A stretch of 64,000 nt of DNA from Halosimplex halophilum (GTDB taxonomy: Archaea; Halobacteriota; Halobacteria; Halobacteriales; Haloarculaceae), in the NCBI RefSeq assembly GCF_004698125.1, contig NZ_ML214298.1:310001-374000 (forward strand). Reading direction: 5' to 3'. The notes under the pieces are model-generated. The model was not told the DNA's origin, searched no databases, and saw only the letters and a list, made by a program, of their open reading frames with translations. This document shows positions 9,926 to 18,452 of the stretch, piece after piece (the first letter of the stretch is position 1; each line of letters starts with the position of its first letter). Both the position numbers and the translations under genes were made by a program.

Positions 9926-10111
9926 CACGCGCGAACGCCCCACTACTGAGCGAGCAGCGCGCTGTACGCTACCGCACGTCTCTTCTTCGGCAGTGGCAGT
10001 ATAGAATCGAGGCAGAGTTACCGAGAACAGGGTGGATGTGGCCTCCATAGGCATCTCGAGTAAAGCGAAGGGGTCCCGAGACATTATGACGCATTCTATC
10101 GAACGGTGGAT

Positions 10112-11251
10112 ATGGAGATCCGTGACTACGAACTCTTCGAAGTGCCACCTCGGTCACTGTTACTGAAAGTCGAAACGTCGGACGGCCTCATCGGGTGGGG
10201 CGAACCGATCCTCGAAGGACGAGCACAGACTGCCGCCGCGGCAGTTCGGGAACTGCTGGACACCTACGTCGTGGGCGAAGAGGCATACGAGATCGAACGG
10301 CTGTGGCAGAAGATGTACCGCAGCGGCTTCTATCGCGGGGGCCCGATCCTGATGAGCGCATTGTCGGGGATCGATCAGGCGCTCTGGGATCTCAAGGGGA
10401 AATCTTTGGGGGTTCCCGTGTACGAGCTCCTCGGTGGGAAAGCGCGTGACCAGATCCGACTGTATGCGCACATCAGAGGCGAGACGCCGACGGAAGCGGC
10501 AGAGTACGCGGTCGAGCGAGTCGAGGAGGGATTTACGGCACTGAAAGGGGCTCCCGGGAGCAGAGACTGGGAACATCTCGATACCCCGGCCGTGCTCGAT
10601 GAGGCACGGGCTCACGTGGGCGCCGTTCGAGACGCAGTCGGTGACGAGATTGACCTTATGTTCGACTTCCATGGGTGCCCGTCCAAACCAATGGCCAAGC
10701 GACTCGCCACTGCCCTGGAGGAGTTCGATCCGATGTTCTACGAAGAACTGGTCGTCCCGGAGAAGAATGACGTCCTCCCGGGAATCGCGGCCCACACGGA
10801 TATTCCCCTCGCGACCGGTGAACGGATGTACAGCCGGTTCGATTTCAAGCCGCTCCTCGAAGCCGGGGCCGTGGATGTCATTCAGCCGGACGTTTCACAC
10901 GCGGGGGGCATCACCGAGCTGCGCAAGATCGCTACCATGGCAGAAGCGTATGATGTCGCCGTCGCACCCCACTCGCCACTCAGTGCAGTTGCGCTGGCCG
11001 CGTGTGTGCAGGTCGACGCCTGCACGCAGAACGCGATCATCCAGGAACAGATCGTTCACGAGGACCGAGTGCCGAACTACCTTGCCGATATGAGCGTCTT
11101 CGACCACGACGACGAAGGGTACATCGACATCCCGGAGGGACCGGGATTAGGAATCGACGTCGACGAGGGGTACGTCCGCGAGATGACCACCGAAGACGCG
11201 TGGGACGCACCGATCGTAACGCGACGGGACGGCAGTATTACGGATTGGTAG
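10112..11251 (+). CDS. Enolase-superfamily sugar-acid dehydratase (galactonate dehydratase-like)
   Basis: 379 residues from ATG 10112 (GTG six bases upstream is possible). It matches the mandelate racemase/muconate lactonizing family. The metal and catalytic residues can be placed: Asp185 and His187 in DFHG, Glu211 in FYEELVVPE, Glu237 in ATGERMYSRFDF and His287 in APHSPLS. Their spacing equals that of D-galactonate dehydratase with an offset of two. VIQPDVSHAGGI and IIQEQ are also galactonate-dehydratase-like. The reaction would turn a sugar acid into its 2-keto-3-deoxy form. Haloarchaeal xylonate and gluconate dehydratases are also members of this superfamily, and the xylanase next door makes xylonate a fair alternative. 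Substrate is therefore left open. Confidence 0.88.
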   Translation: MEIRDYELFEVPPRSLLLKVETSDGLIGWGEPILEGRAQTAAAAVRELLDTYVVGEEAYEIERLWQKMYRSGFYRGGPILMSALSGIDQALWDLKGKSLGVPVYELLGGKARDQIRLYAHIRGETPTEAAEYAVERVEEGFTALKGAPGSRDWEHLDTPAVLDEARAHVGAVRDAVGDEIDLMFDFHGCPSKPMAKRLATALEEFDPMFYEELVVPEKNDVLPGIAAHTDIPLATGERMYSRFDFKPLLEAGAVDVIQPDVSHAGGITELRKIATMAEAYDVAVAPHSPLSAVALAACVQVDACTQNAIIQEQIVHEDRVPNYLADMSVFDHDDEGYIDIPEGPGLGIDVDEGYVREMTTEDAWDAPIVTRRDGSITDW

Positions 11252-11330
11252 CGAATGTCGTGACGGCAGGCTCGCATACCGGTAGTGAGTGCGGTGTGGC
11301 CTGCTCGGGTGAGTACGGGCGACGAGACCG

Positions 11331-12212
11331 TCAGCCCATTCGCCAGGAGTGGTCTGGTTCCCAACCGAGTCGGTCCTTGGCCTTTGTGTTCTCGACGAGA
11401 CTCTCATGGTCCGAAAAGTCCCGTCTGAGTGCCGCGTCCGGGTAACACTCTTCGATGAGCTCGTCGGTCGAAGTCTCCATGGTCGTGTCGTCGGCGACGA
11501 TCCAAAACGTCTCGTGACCGTCGAAGTCCGCCTCGATGACGCAACGGGCGGCCGCTGCGGCGTCGTCGACGTGGACGTACGCGAAGAGTTCCTGCCTGCC
11601 GCCGGGGGCGTCCGGAACCCCGGCCTCGAGTGTCCGGTCGCTCCGGACGAATGAGGAGTCGAGTTCCTCGCCGTCGGCGACCCACGGGTAACGGAGCGAC
11701 CCGATGCTCGGGGATGCGTTCGCGTCCCGACCGAATCCATCCGCGGTCACCTCGATCACGCGTTTCGCAATCGCGTATGGATCCCGGGGAGTCGTGGGGT
11801 GGTCCTCGTCTACCGGGAGATACTCGACTTCGATGGGAACGTCCTGAAACGACGCTCCCATAGCGTTGATACTGGATGGCAGGCAGACGGCCTCGAGCCC
11901 GAGTTGGGTGGCGGCCTCCAGGACGTGATATGTGCTCATCACGTTGTTCCGGTAGGTGACGTACCCCGGTTGGTGGCGCGGCGAGGGAACCGTCCCCATG
12001 TGTATCACTGCGTCCGCATCGCTCCGGGCGAGCGCCCCGTACACCTGGCCGGCGTCCTCGAGATCGATCGCGATGTACTGATCGGCGACCGCCTCTCGTC
12101 GCTCCGCTCGTTCGAGGTTGACCGTTCGGTAGCCGTGCTCGTTCAGCTCGACCAGCACGCGCTCGCCGATACGGCCGTTCCCTCCGGTGACAGCGACTAC
12201 CTCGATGGACAT
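11331..12212 (-). CDS. NAD-dependent epimerase/dehydratase, uronate dehydrogenase-like
   Basis: 293 residues from ATG 12212; the frame stays open upstream but the Rossmann motif (VAVTGGNGRIGERV) begins at residue 5 of this start. An extended short-chain dehydrogenase: LPSSINAMG holds the conserved Ser, and DPYAIAKRVIE gives the catalytic YxxxK. It faces the dehydratase gene tail to tail with 79 bp between them. Hexuronate dehydrogenases of this family oxidise glucuronate or galacturonate to lactones that feed sugar-acid dehydratases, which fits the neighbour, but substrate cannot be read from sequence. A nucleotide-sugar epimerase is the main alternative. Confidence 0.8.
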   Translation of the reverse strand: MSIEVVAVTGGNGRIGERVLVELNEHGYRTVNLERAERREAVADQYIAIDLEDAGQVYGALARSDADAVIHMGTVPSPRHQPGYVTYRNNVMSTYHVLEAATQLGLEAVCLPSSINAMGASFQDVPIEVEYLPVDEDHPTTPRDPYAIAKRVIEVTADGFGRDANASPSIGSLRYPWVADGEELDSSFVRSDRTLEAGVPDAPGGRQELFAYVHVDDAAAAARCVIEADFDGHETFWIVADDTTMETSTDELIEECYPDAALRRDFSDHESLVENTKAKDRLGWEPDHSWRMG

Positions 12213-12387
12213 ACGATAGACGAACAGCAGCCTTGATTTAATCCTTTTCAGCACCAGCCTGGTTCCAGCCGATGGTCTTTTCGCTCGTATACTGAGCAGA
12301 GGATTCGTCCTCAACAGCCCGAAATTACGACCGCTGATGGGCGAATCGAAGACAGTTCAACAACTATCTGATAGCGATACTGGGTGA

Positions 12388-12419
12388 TTTTATCGCCCCC
12401 TGAGGGGCGCGGGGGTACC
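12388..12419 (+). promoter_or_regulatory. Shared TATA-palindrome promoter, copy 1
   Basis: TTTTAT at 12388-12393 followed at once by CGCCCCCTGAGGGGCGC and a G-run. The core CCCC-TGA-GGGG spans 12397-12407. The start codon of the gene downstream lies 54 nt after the TATA-like box. The same block occurs at 13122, 14287 and 61421 with nearly the same spacing. The palindrome sits between the TATA box and the expected transcript start, where a repressor would block transcription. Confidence 0.65.
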
Positions 12420-12441
12420 TACTGAGTCCTCCGCGAGTACA

Positions 12442-13077
12442 ATGGGACATCGTGCACTCATCGCCTACGAACGGTCGGACAGTACCTACAATTGCCATTA
12501 CACCCACTGGGGTGGGATGCATCTCAGGCTCAAGCAAGCCATTACCAGCGAGACGCCCTTCGGTGGCGAGCAACCGAACGAAACGAGTCAATCCATCTGT
12601 ACGCAACTCCTCGAAGCAACGACCGAGACAGCAATTCAGTACGCCCTGGACAGCCGTCAATCACCGTCGCTCCCGGTTGATATCGATCCGTGGGCGACGC
12701 GTTGCACGCTCGAGGAGATCATCACCGAGCAGCTGGACTTCCTACACCACGAAGCGTTCTATGTCGTCGATCGTGACTTTGCGGTGACTGCCTACCGAAC
12801 GCACTGGTTCGGACTCCAGTACGACTGTGCTGCAATCGAAACTGCACCCACAGTCGGCAACGGGGCGCTCAGAACCGTCCGGTGGTATGACGGCGAACCA
12901 GTCGGCGACGGGTTCGCACAGGGTGAGTTCCGCGCGCTGAAAGCCGTCGCCGGCGACCTCATCGATCGGGGGTTCTTCACGCACTCTGAGGCCATCGAAT
13001 ACATCGAGCAGAAACTCGACGAGTGGGTCGGCGAAGATCAAGAACTCATCGTCAGACGACCGCACGTCGTCGAGTGA
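12442..13077 (+). CDS. DUF6735-like haloarchaeal protein of unknown function
   Basis: 211 residues from ATG 12442. It begins MGHRALIAYERSDSTYNCHY and has LDFLHHEAFYVVDRDFAVTA and a C-terminal helix rich in E and D. It resembles a small family, which I recall as DUF6735, found almost only in haloarchaea and often on plasmids or integrated elements. No catalytic motif, membrane segment or DNA-binding domain is visible. Its promoter is the first of four matching TATA-palindrome promoters in the window, which suggests joint control with the TFB, SWIM and integrase genes. Its job is not known. Confidence 0.7.
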   Translation: MGHRALIAYERSDSTYNCHYTHWGGMHLRLKQAITSETPFGGEQPNETSQSICTQLLEATTETAIQYALDSRQSPSLPVDIDPWATRCTLEEIITEQLDFLHHEAFYVVDRDFAVTAYRTHWFGLQYDCAAIETAPTVGNGALRTVRWYDGEPVGDGFAQGEFRALKAVAGDLIDRGFFTHSEAIEYIEQKLDEWVGEDQELIVRRPHVVE

Positions 13078-13121
13078 TCCATCGGGATTCGCTCGAACTC
13101 CGGTGTGCGTCGCTGCGTGTG

Positions 13122-13152
13122 TTTATTGCCCCCTGAGGGGTGCGGGGGGCAC
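13122..13152 (+). promoter_or_regulatory. Shared TATA-palindrome promoter, copy 2
   Basis: TTTATT at 13122 followed by GCCCCCTGAGGGGTGC and GGGGGGC. The TFB start codon is 55 nt downstream of the T-run. It matches copy 1 almost base for base through the palindrome. Confidence 0.65.
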
Positions 13153-13176
13153 TACAAGGCCTCGCGCTGACCTTCG

Positions 13177-14115
13177 ATGGCTACGACAGAACACTTCGAG
13201 CGAACGTTCGACGAGGAGATCGGCCAAACGATCCAGACGACCGAGTGTCCCGAATGCGACGGGCGACTCACCACTGACAGTGGGGAAACTCGCTGTACCG
13301 ACTGTGGACTGGTCGTCGAGGGCTGCCGTGTCGATCGACGCGGCCCACGTACCTTCGCCGAAGACGACACCAACCGAGAACGCACAGGCGCACCGATAAC
13401 TGAAGCGCGACACGACCGCGGGCTGTCGACGGAGATCGGATACAAATTCGATGGGAACGGCAACGCGCTCTCCGGACAGAAACGACGGCAGCTCACCCGC
13501 TTGCGTCGCGAGCACACCCGGGCAAAATGGCAATCCAAAGCCGAGCGGAATCTCGCCCACGGCTGTACGGAGATCGCGCGGCTGGTCGGGGCACTCGACC
13601 TCGATCGTGCGCACCGCGAGCAGGCGAGTGCGCTGTTCCGGTCGGCACAAGATGAAGGCCTCCTGCCCGGTCGGTCGATTGAGGCATTCGCGGCAGCCTC
13701 GATTTACGCGGTGTGTCGATGTACGGCCGCGACTCGAACACGCGGTGAGGTGGTGTCAGTCGCTCAGGTCGGCCATGAGCGAGTGATCAACGCCTACGAC
13801 GTGCTCAACGAGCAACTGAACCTGCCGACACCCCCACAGCGACCACGGGAGTACATCCCAGCGCTCGCGTCGGCGATGGACGTTCCACCGGAAACCGAGG
13901 GGGTTGCGCGCTCGCTCGCCGAACGTGCGCGGGACGCCGGTGAGAGCATCGGTGTCCATCCTGCGGGGTTCGCAGCGGGCTGTCTCGAAGTCGCCTGTCG
14001 GGACCACGGCGTGGACATCACGCAGTTGGCTCTCGCCGAAGCCGCGGACGTGACACCGGTAACCGTGCGTGCCCAACGCGACCGCATCGAGGCAGCGCGC
14101 GGTGGGTGGTGTTGA
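13177..14115 (+). CDS. tfb: Transcription initiation factor IIB (TFB) paralogue
   Basis: 312 residues from ATG 13177. An N-terminal zinc ribbon (CPECDGRL ... CTDCGLVV, about residues 24-48) is followed by the B-reader/B-linker segment and by two cyclin repeats; the first contains RSIEAFAAASIYAVCR (about 168-183), and the second carries VHPAGFAAGCLEVACR. TFB recruits RNA polymerase to TATA/BRE promoters. Haloarchaea carry many TFBs, and element-borne ones can redirect transcription to the element's own promoters. The stop codon overlaps the next start (TGATG), so the small zinc-ribbon gene is probably translated with it. Its promoter is copy 2 of the shared TATA-palindrome design, so it may control its own regulon. 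Confidence 0.92.
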   Translation: MATTEHFERTFDEEIGQTIQTTECPECDGRLTTDSGETRCTDCGLVVEGCRVDRRGPRTFAEDDTNRERTGAPITEARHDRGLSTEIGYKFDGNGNALSGQKRRQLTRLRREHTRAKWQSKAERNLAHGCTEIARLVGALDLDRAHREQASALFRSAQDEGLLPGRSIEAFAAASIYAVCRCTAATRTRGEVVSVAQVGHERVINAYDVLNEQLNLPTPPQRPREYIPALASAMDVPPETEGVARSLAERARDAGESIGVHPAGFAAGCLEVACRDHGVDITQLALAEAADVTPVTVRAQRDRIEAARGGWC

Positions 14116-14270
14116 TGCGGCTCTCCGGTGTTCGTGCGTTCCTCTCAAAGTTCGGATCGAGCGGCGAGTGCATCCACGAGTGTCGCCACTGTGGAGAAAC
14201 CGTGGACTCGATGGTCGACTCGTGTCCAGTCTGTGGACGGGCAGGCATTGCGACCTACGAGGTCGGATAG
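14115..14270 (+). CDS. Small zinc-ribbon protein coupled to TFB
   Basis: 51 residues. ATG at 14115 shares its A with the TGA stop of the TFB gene. The protein has two knuckles, CRHCG and CPVCG, 16 residues apart, the layout of a rubredoxin-like or 'double zinc ribbon' mini-protein. Haloarchaea encode many such two-CPxCG proteins, several of which affect regulation or biofilm formation. Coupling to TFB suggests a role in transcription, but this is inference. Confidence 0.7.
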   Translation: MRLSGVRAFLSKFGSSGECIHECRHCGETVDSMVDSCPVCGRAGIATYEVG

Positions 14271-14286
14271 ACGCTCCGCACGTTCG

Positions 14287-14315
14287 TTTATTGGCGCCCC
14301 GAGGGGCGGGGCGCT
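14287..14315 (+). promoter_or_regulatory. Shared TATA-palindrome promoter, copy 3
   Basis: TTTATT at 14287, then GGCGCCCCGAGGGGCGGGGC. The centre is CGCCCC-GAGGGGCG rather than CCCCTGAGGGG, so this is the most changed copy, but the TATA-to-start distance (53 nt) is kept. Confidence 0.55.
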
Positions 14316-14339
14316 CGCGTTCGGGTGCTCCAGCAATCC

Positions 14340-14789
14340 ATGCATCCACTGCAACAACTGGACGTTTCGACCCGCGTCGCAAAGCGCGCACAGTACGAAG
14401 CCTTCGAGTTTTCCCTGTCTCCAGGTGGCATCACCGTTCGCAACGGCAGTCACGCCAACCCGAGTGAGCACGAATATCTCGTCCGAATCGAGGATGGCAT
14501 TCCTGTGGTCTGTGACTGCCCAGCTGACGAGCACTACGAGGGCGCGTGCAAACATCGGGTCGCGGTCGCGATTCGCCGGCCAGTGCTCAATGCCGCTGGC
14601 ACAGCAGATGGCGCACAGCCGGTCGCGCCGGACGGTGGGCGCGTTACCACGCAGGCAGGGGAGAAACCCGATACAGACCCGTTGCAGGACGGGAGAGACG
14701 TTCGTGACGAGGAGGAGTGCTCGGAATGCATCGGTGAGTTCCCGTGCTGGGAGTGTGTTCGAACTGGCCGCAAAGAACTGCCCGAGTAG
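14340..14789 (+). CDS. SWIM zinc-finger protein
   Basis: 149 residues from ATG 14340. The N-terminal half ends in a SWIM finger, VCDCPADEHYEGACKHRVAV, the CxC...CxH pattern known from haloarchaeal and bacterial DNA- or protein-binding proteins. The C-terminal part is acidic and ends with a second cysteine group (CSECIGEFPCWEC), another likely metal site. SWIM proteins of this size are frequent neighbours of recombinases and replication genes on haloarchaeal elements. No enzymatic domain is attached. It probably binds nucleic acid or a partner protein; the target is unknown. Confidence 0.8.
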   Translation: MHPLQQLDVSTRVAKRAQYEAFEFSLSPGGITVRNGSHANPSEHEYLVRIEDGIPVVCDCPADEHYEGACKHRVAVAIRRPVLNAAGTADGAQPVAPDGGRVTTQAGEKPDTDPLQDGRDVRDEEECSECIGEFPCWECVRTGRKELPE

Positions 14790-14909
14790 CGGAATCGATT
14801 CTAGAAGATGGGATTCGATGTCGATTCTTGGGAGCACGCTTGCTCAGAAATCGTGGCGATACCTGCTTCTCTGTTGTCCAGCAGATCGAGGCTCAGCTGG
14901 ACACCCTCC

Positions 14910-14929
14910 CCCCGTTTGCGATATGAAAT
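14910..14929 (-). repeat. ORB-like box A (inverted)
   Basis: Read on the minus strand it is ATTTCATATCGCAAACGGGG, followed by further Gs. It is the only copy on this strand and lies left of the AT-rich stretch, with its G-run pointing away from it. Confidence 0.6.
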
Positions 14930-15034
14930 CGCGAATGAGGAGAGGGACAGGTGGCCAGAATAGTGGCCATCGCTGCCACCAACCACCTGATCTCCACCAA
15001 ACGGGTACTATACTGGCTCTGTACAATCTGTTCT

Positions 15035-15130
15035 GAAACCAGTGGTATTTATATATGAATAGTTAAAATTAGTCCGTAATACAGTAGCTATCATTGAGTT
15101 TGAAAAGGTATGTATTCTGATTAATCCGCG
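15035..15130. other. AT-rich stretch, candidate duplex-unwinding element
   Basis: A clearly AT-rich block in a GC-rich neighbourhood, including TATTTATATATGAATAG and GTTAAAATTAG. It sits between the inverted box A and the four direct boxes B-E, as the unwinding element does in haloarchaeal origins. Confidence 0.5.
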
Positions 15131-15238
15131 GCCGGGACGATGTCATTTCGACGGGAATCTATCGCAGATTCACTGTAACCTTCGTGCTTCTCTGTTGTGA
15201 CCAAAGCGAGATCCTGAACGGCCTTGCTCTTGCAGCTG

Positions 15239-15258
15239 ATTTCATCTTGCATGCGGGG
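15239..15258 (+). repeat. ORB-like box B
   Basis: ATTTCATCTTGCATGCGGGG, followed by GG. Two bases differ from the consensus ATTTCATnTCGCAnACGGGG. Confidence 0.55.
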
Positions 15259-15278
15259 GGTCCGCACAACCAGCGCTA

Positions 15279-15298
15279 ATTTCATTTCGCAAACGGGG
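15279..15298 (+). repeat. ORB-like box C
   Basis: ATTTCATTTCGCAAACGGGG, followed by GG. It matches the consensus exactly and differs from box A at a single base. Confidence 0.6.
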
Positions 15299-15380
15299 GG
15301 TTCTGGCTGATTCGGGGATTGATTGGCGTCTCCTGAATCGTTCAATTTGTTTGTCTGGGTGAGGTACTGGCTGGCTCGGT

Positions 15381-15400
15381 AATTCATCTCGCAGACGGGG
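15381..15400 (+). repeat. ORB-like box D
   Basis: AATTCATCTCGCAGACGGGG. One base differs from the consensus. Confidence 0.55.
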
Positions 15401-15620
15401 AGTCTCAAGTGGCAGTCTGTATGATAGAGGCCAATACTACCCAGAATTGGGTCCGATTGGCGATGCTACGGCACGTTGATCGGGAGGGGTCAAGCACACT
15501 GACGGTCAGCGAAGGAAAAGGACGCCCGCATATCTCTCGGACCGCACACCAGAGTCGCCTCGCTGAACGGTCGATGTCGCGATAGGTTCACGTGGCTTCC
15601 GTACTGAACCTCAAGACCGA

Positions 15621-15640
15621 ATTTCACTTTGCACACGGGG
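15621..15640 (+). repeat. ORB-like box E
   Basis: ATTTCACTTTGCACACGGGG. Two bases differ from the consensus; this copy lies 220 bp further out. Confidence 0.5.
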
Positions 15641-16017
15641 TGTGTCCGAGAACCATCCCCACTCGAAATCAGCTGCCAGAATTGTGAATTTGCTTGGGAG
15701 ACACACCACCGTCGCGAATGTATTCGCGTGTGGTATGGAATTATTTATATTTTGTTCATCTGTTACCTCTACAGACCCTTACATCCGCGACAGTGGTGTG
15801 TGTCTCTGTGGGCCAGGGCGTTCGATTCGCTGTTCTGGAATGGCTGTCTCCGCTGTGTCTCTCCAACCGTTCTAAAGTGGCCGACCGGATGTTGCTGGTT
15901 CAGAGAGGGGCGTTGTTGCTCGCGCGGCGGCTCATCGGGGCTGAGTGGGCCCACCGCAACCGAGGCACGTTCCGGAAACCGTAGCTCTATACCGACTGCT
16001 CCACCCTTTCGGATATC

Positions 16018-17004
16018 ATGACGAGCGATAGCTCCGTCCACGAGGGGGTCACGTACGCCGATCGCGAGACTGGCGAGCTGAAACTCGATCTCTATCTCCC
16101 GGAGAGGGAGGATCCACCACTCGTCGTCTACGTCCACGGCGGCGGGTGGATCGCGGAGACGCGCTCGAATATCCCCGATCCCGAGCAGTACGCTGCCGAG
16201 TGGGACTGTGCAATCGCCAGCGTCAGCTACCGCCTCCAGGAAGCTCCCAATGGGGCGGCCGTCAAGGAGATGTACGACCCAGCAAACCCCACTCCACGTG
16301 GGAGCTTCCCTGACCACTTCGTCGACGTGAAAGCCGCGATCCGATGGCTTCGCGCCCACGCCGGCGAGTACGGCTACGACGCCGAGCGGATCGCCGCGTG
16401 GGGCTCCTCGGCGGGTGGGCATCTCGCCTTGCTTGCGGGTGTCGTCGACGATGTCACTGACCTCGGGGATGCTTTCGCCGACGAACTTGAGCAGACCGTC
16501 GCCCCAGAGGAATCCGGTGCCGTCCAGGCTGTCGTCAGCTGGTACGGCGCCGCCGACTTCACGCTCGTCGAGGATGACGTTGAGGGGCTCATCCCACTGC
16601 TGATGGGCGGTCCCCAGTCCGAAATCCCCGAGCGGTGGGCACAGGCCAGTCCCGTCACGCACGTCACGCCCGAGAGTCCACCGACGCTGTTGATGCACGG
16701 TCGCCAAGACGAAGTGGTGGATGTAGAACACAGTCGCCGCTTTTTCGATGCGCTTGAGGACGCGGGTGTGAACGCGGTCTTCTACGAGTTACACGACCTG
16801 AATCACGTCTGGGTCGACGATGTCGACGATATCGAGTCCGAACGTGTGGCGATGGACCTGCTCGCGGCGGACCCGACCCACGCCCAGTCAGTCTACGAGA
16901 CGACACACGTCGAAGCGGGCGAGTCACCCAAGCCGCTTCTCGCGGATCTTCCACCCGCGGGGCCCGAGGCCATCCAGCAGTTCCTCGAACGTACGATCCG
17001 GTGA
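16018..17004 (+). CDS. Alpha/beta-hydrolase, carbohydrate esterase-like
   Basis: 328 residues from ATG 16018. The oxyanion motif HGGGW (VVYVHGGGWIAETR), nucleophile elbow WGSSAGGH with Ser131, Asp231 in MHGRQDEVVD and His263 in LNHVWVDD make a full catalytic triad of the hormone-sensitive-lipase/BD-FAE type, a group that includes acetyl-xylan and feruloyl esterases. No signal peptide is visible. Its place close to a GH10 xylanase suggests removal of acyl groups from xylo-oligosaccharides, but the group is broad and a general carboxylesterase is possible. The last 52 codons have a diverged twin at 23539-23703, see there. Confidence 0.82.
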   Translation: MTSDSSVHEGVTYADRETGELKLDLYLPEREDPPLVVYVHGGGWIAETRSNIPDPEQYAAEWDCAIASVSYRLQEAPNGAAVKEMYDPANPTPRGSFPDHFVDVKAAIRWLRAHAGEYGYDAERIAAWGSSAGGHLALLAGVVDDVTDLGDAFADELEQTVAPEESGAVQAVVSWYGAADFTLVEDDVEGLIPLLMGGPQSEIPERWAQASPVTHVTPESPPTLLMHGRQDEVVDVEHSRRFFDALEDAGVNAVFYELHDLNHVWVDDVDDIESERVAMDLLAADPTHAQSVYETTHVEAGESPKPLLADLPPAGPEAIQQFLERTIR

Positions 17005-17408
17005 GTCGTTCCTGAGGCTCGATCAGCCGATGATGAGGGGCCTACGGAGTCGTCGATTCTCGGATCTTCGGTGAGGGCCGTTCAATGGGTGCAGAGACGG
17101 GAGTTAACTCCGTTGTGTACCAATATAACGGACTGTATCTCTTGTTACTAGGCCCCAGTACAGAGATCAGGGGCTCGGGATAGGTCGTGCATATAGTTCT
17201 CTATGATAACTAAGACAGATCATGCGATCGGCTGGCAAAATGCAGTGGTCATTGGCCCGAGACCGCCGGACCCATATCGTAGTTCTTCAACAACTCCGAT
17301 CCCCTCTTTCATTGAGCAACATTAGCTAAACAACCGCTTGGCTAAGTGGAATGCCTTCCGGAGCAAGATTCCCAATATAATTGTGGTCTGGGAATGATTG
17401 AGCCGGTA
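17005..17408. other. Intergenic stretch with likely promoter of the AT-rich operon
   Basis: No gene is seen. Base composition becomes AT-rich from about 17100. AATATAAT at 17374-17381 is a TATA-like box about 27-30 nt before ATG 17409, the spacing of the leaderless transcripts common in haloarchaea. Confidence 0.45.
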
Positions 17409-18452
17409 ATGAGCGACAAGGTACAAGAGATACTCTCCGGAGCATCTCAATCAGATGATGTCTCCCACGAATTCGATTCATCTGTCCTCCAGAGATATCA
17501 GAGTCTTCTCTTAGATGTCCGGCAAGAAATAGGAGGAGAACGTTTTGGCCAAATTCAAGCTGGCCTCAAAGTAATTGAGATCTCATTATTAGCAGTGGGC
17601 GCGCTTCTGGGATTTGCATTATCGTTCAAATTCATCGACACATCGACTAAGGTGTTAGTCTGGGTGTTCTATTTGACACTTCTATTTTTTGTTGGATTAA
17701 CGCTCCGTCTGGTTCCGAGCGAGCTAAGATTATTAAATGAAAAGGTAACCCGGATTCGGTTAGTCAACCTTTGTGAGAGGCTTGCTGGTCAACTGGCCCT
17801 CTTTGATCTGATATATGATGAAGAATTCAAAAATGAGGATGAAGAGCGAATCATCGACAGTTTATCTAAGAATCTCCCACCATACGACTCATTATCTGAA
17901 GAGGATAAGAGTACAATCAAGAATTGTTTGGACGATGACCGGATATTTGAGGATTCCCGAGAAACGAATATCGCGCTAGACGACTTAGAAATAAGCAATG
18001 AATCTGCGGAGCGGCTTAATAGAGCGACAAAGGAGATTGTAGATCTGTGTCCCTACATATTCACGGGAGGAAATTTCACCGCAAAACTCTATCTCCGGAC
18101 GAAAATGGAAGTGTGCGGTGATGAAAATATAGAAGTTCTGACTAGTTTTACAAAATATCCTGCGGCCAGTGATCGGCCTCGAGGAAGTAGTTGGGTCAAA
18201 GCCCGTGGGAATCCATCGATTGTTTGGCAAGCTTTAGAGGATAGTCAGCCGAAACACGTACAAGAAAAGAATTTGGGCGAATATTACGATAGTGTCCTCG
18301 CTATTCCCCTGCCAGGCCGAATTGGCGTCCTCGCGATAACTTCTGACCGGATCGATGCGTTTGTAGATAAAGACGATGAGATATCTGTGCGTGCTTTGGC
18401 GGTAGCATCAAGAGCTAATGCATTGCAAGCGCTAGAAATTAGTGAGTCATGA
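17409..18452 (+). CDS. Two-transmembrane protein with C-terminal GAF-like domain
   Basis: About 347 residues from ATG 17409 (in-frame starts at 17346 and 17394 exist; the TATA-like box upstream favours 17409). After about 50 residues come two adjacent hydrophobic segments (GLKVIEISLLAVGALLGFA and VLVWVFYLTLLFFVGLTL). A middle acidic helical part follows, then about 140 residues that look like a GAF domain: an EVLTSFTKYPAASD strand, a SIVWQALEDSQPKHV helix and GVLAITSDRIDAFVD. GAF domains sense small molecules; here the sensor would face the cytoplasm from the membrane. The stop overlaps the next start (ATGA), so the two genes form one operon. The DNA is much more AT-rich than its surroundings, a sign of transfer. 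I do not recognise the whole protein. Confidence 0.7.
   Translation: MSDKVQEILSGASQSDDVSHEFDSSVLQRYQSLLLDVRQEIGGERFGQIQAGLKVIEISLLAVGALLGFALSFKFIDTSTKVLVWVFYLTLLFFVGLTLRLVPSELRLLNEKVTRIRLVNLCERLAGQLALFDLIYDEEFKNEDEERIIDSLSKNLPPYDSLSEEDKSTIKNCLDDDRIFEDSRETNIALDDLEISNESAERLNRATKEIVDLCPYIFTGGNFTAKLYLRTKMEVCGDENIEVLTSFTKYPAASDRPRGSSWVKARGNPSIVWQALEDSQPKHVQEKNLGEYYDSVLAIPLPGRIGVLAITSDRIDAFVDKDDEISVRALAVASRANALQALEISES

Larger units (their letters stand above)
14790..16017. other. Non-coding 1.2 kb with candidate replication origin
   Basis: No gene is supported. Five copies of a 20-bp box surround an AT-rich stretch (see the individual repeats). The frame at 15121-15408 on the minus strand exists only because it reads through three of these boxes (each gives a PVCEM-like peptide). 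The right part (15650-16017) holds an AT-rich TATTTATATTTTG near 15740 and otherwise nothing recognised. No Orc1/Cdc6 gene lies next to it. Confidence 0.6.

Noticed and set aside
15121-15408. 95-codon minus-strand open frame in the origin-like stretch
   Set aside because: It reads through three of the repeated boxes, which create its PVCEM-like repeats. The DNA repeats explain it better than a protein.
14910-15640. Possible CRISPR array
   Set aside because: The repeats have mixed orientation, irregular spacing (20 to about 310 bp) and mismatches; there are no cas genes.
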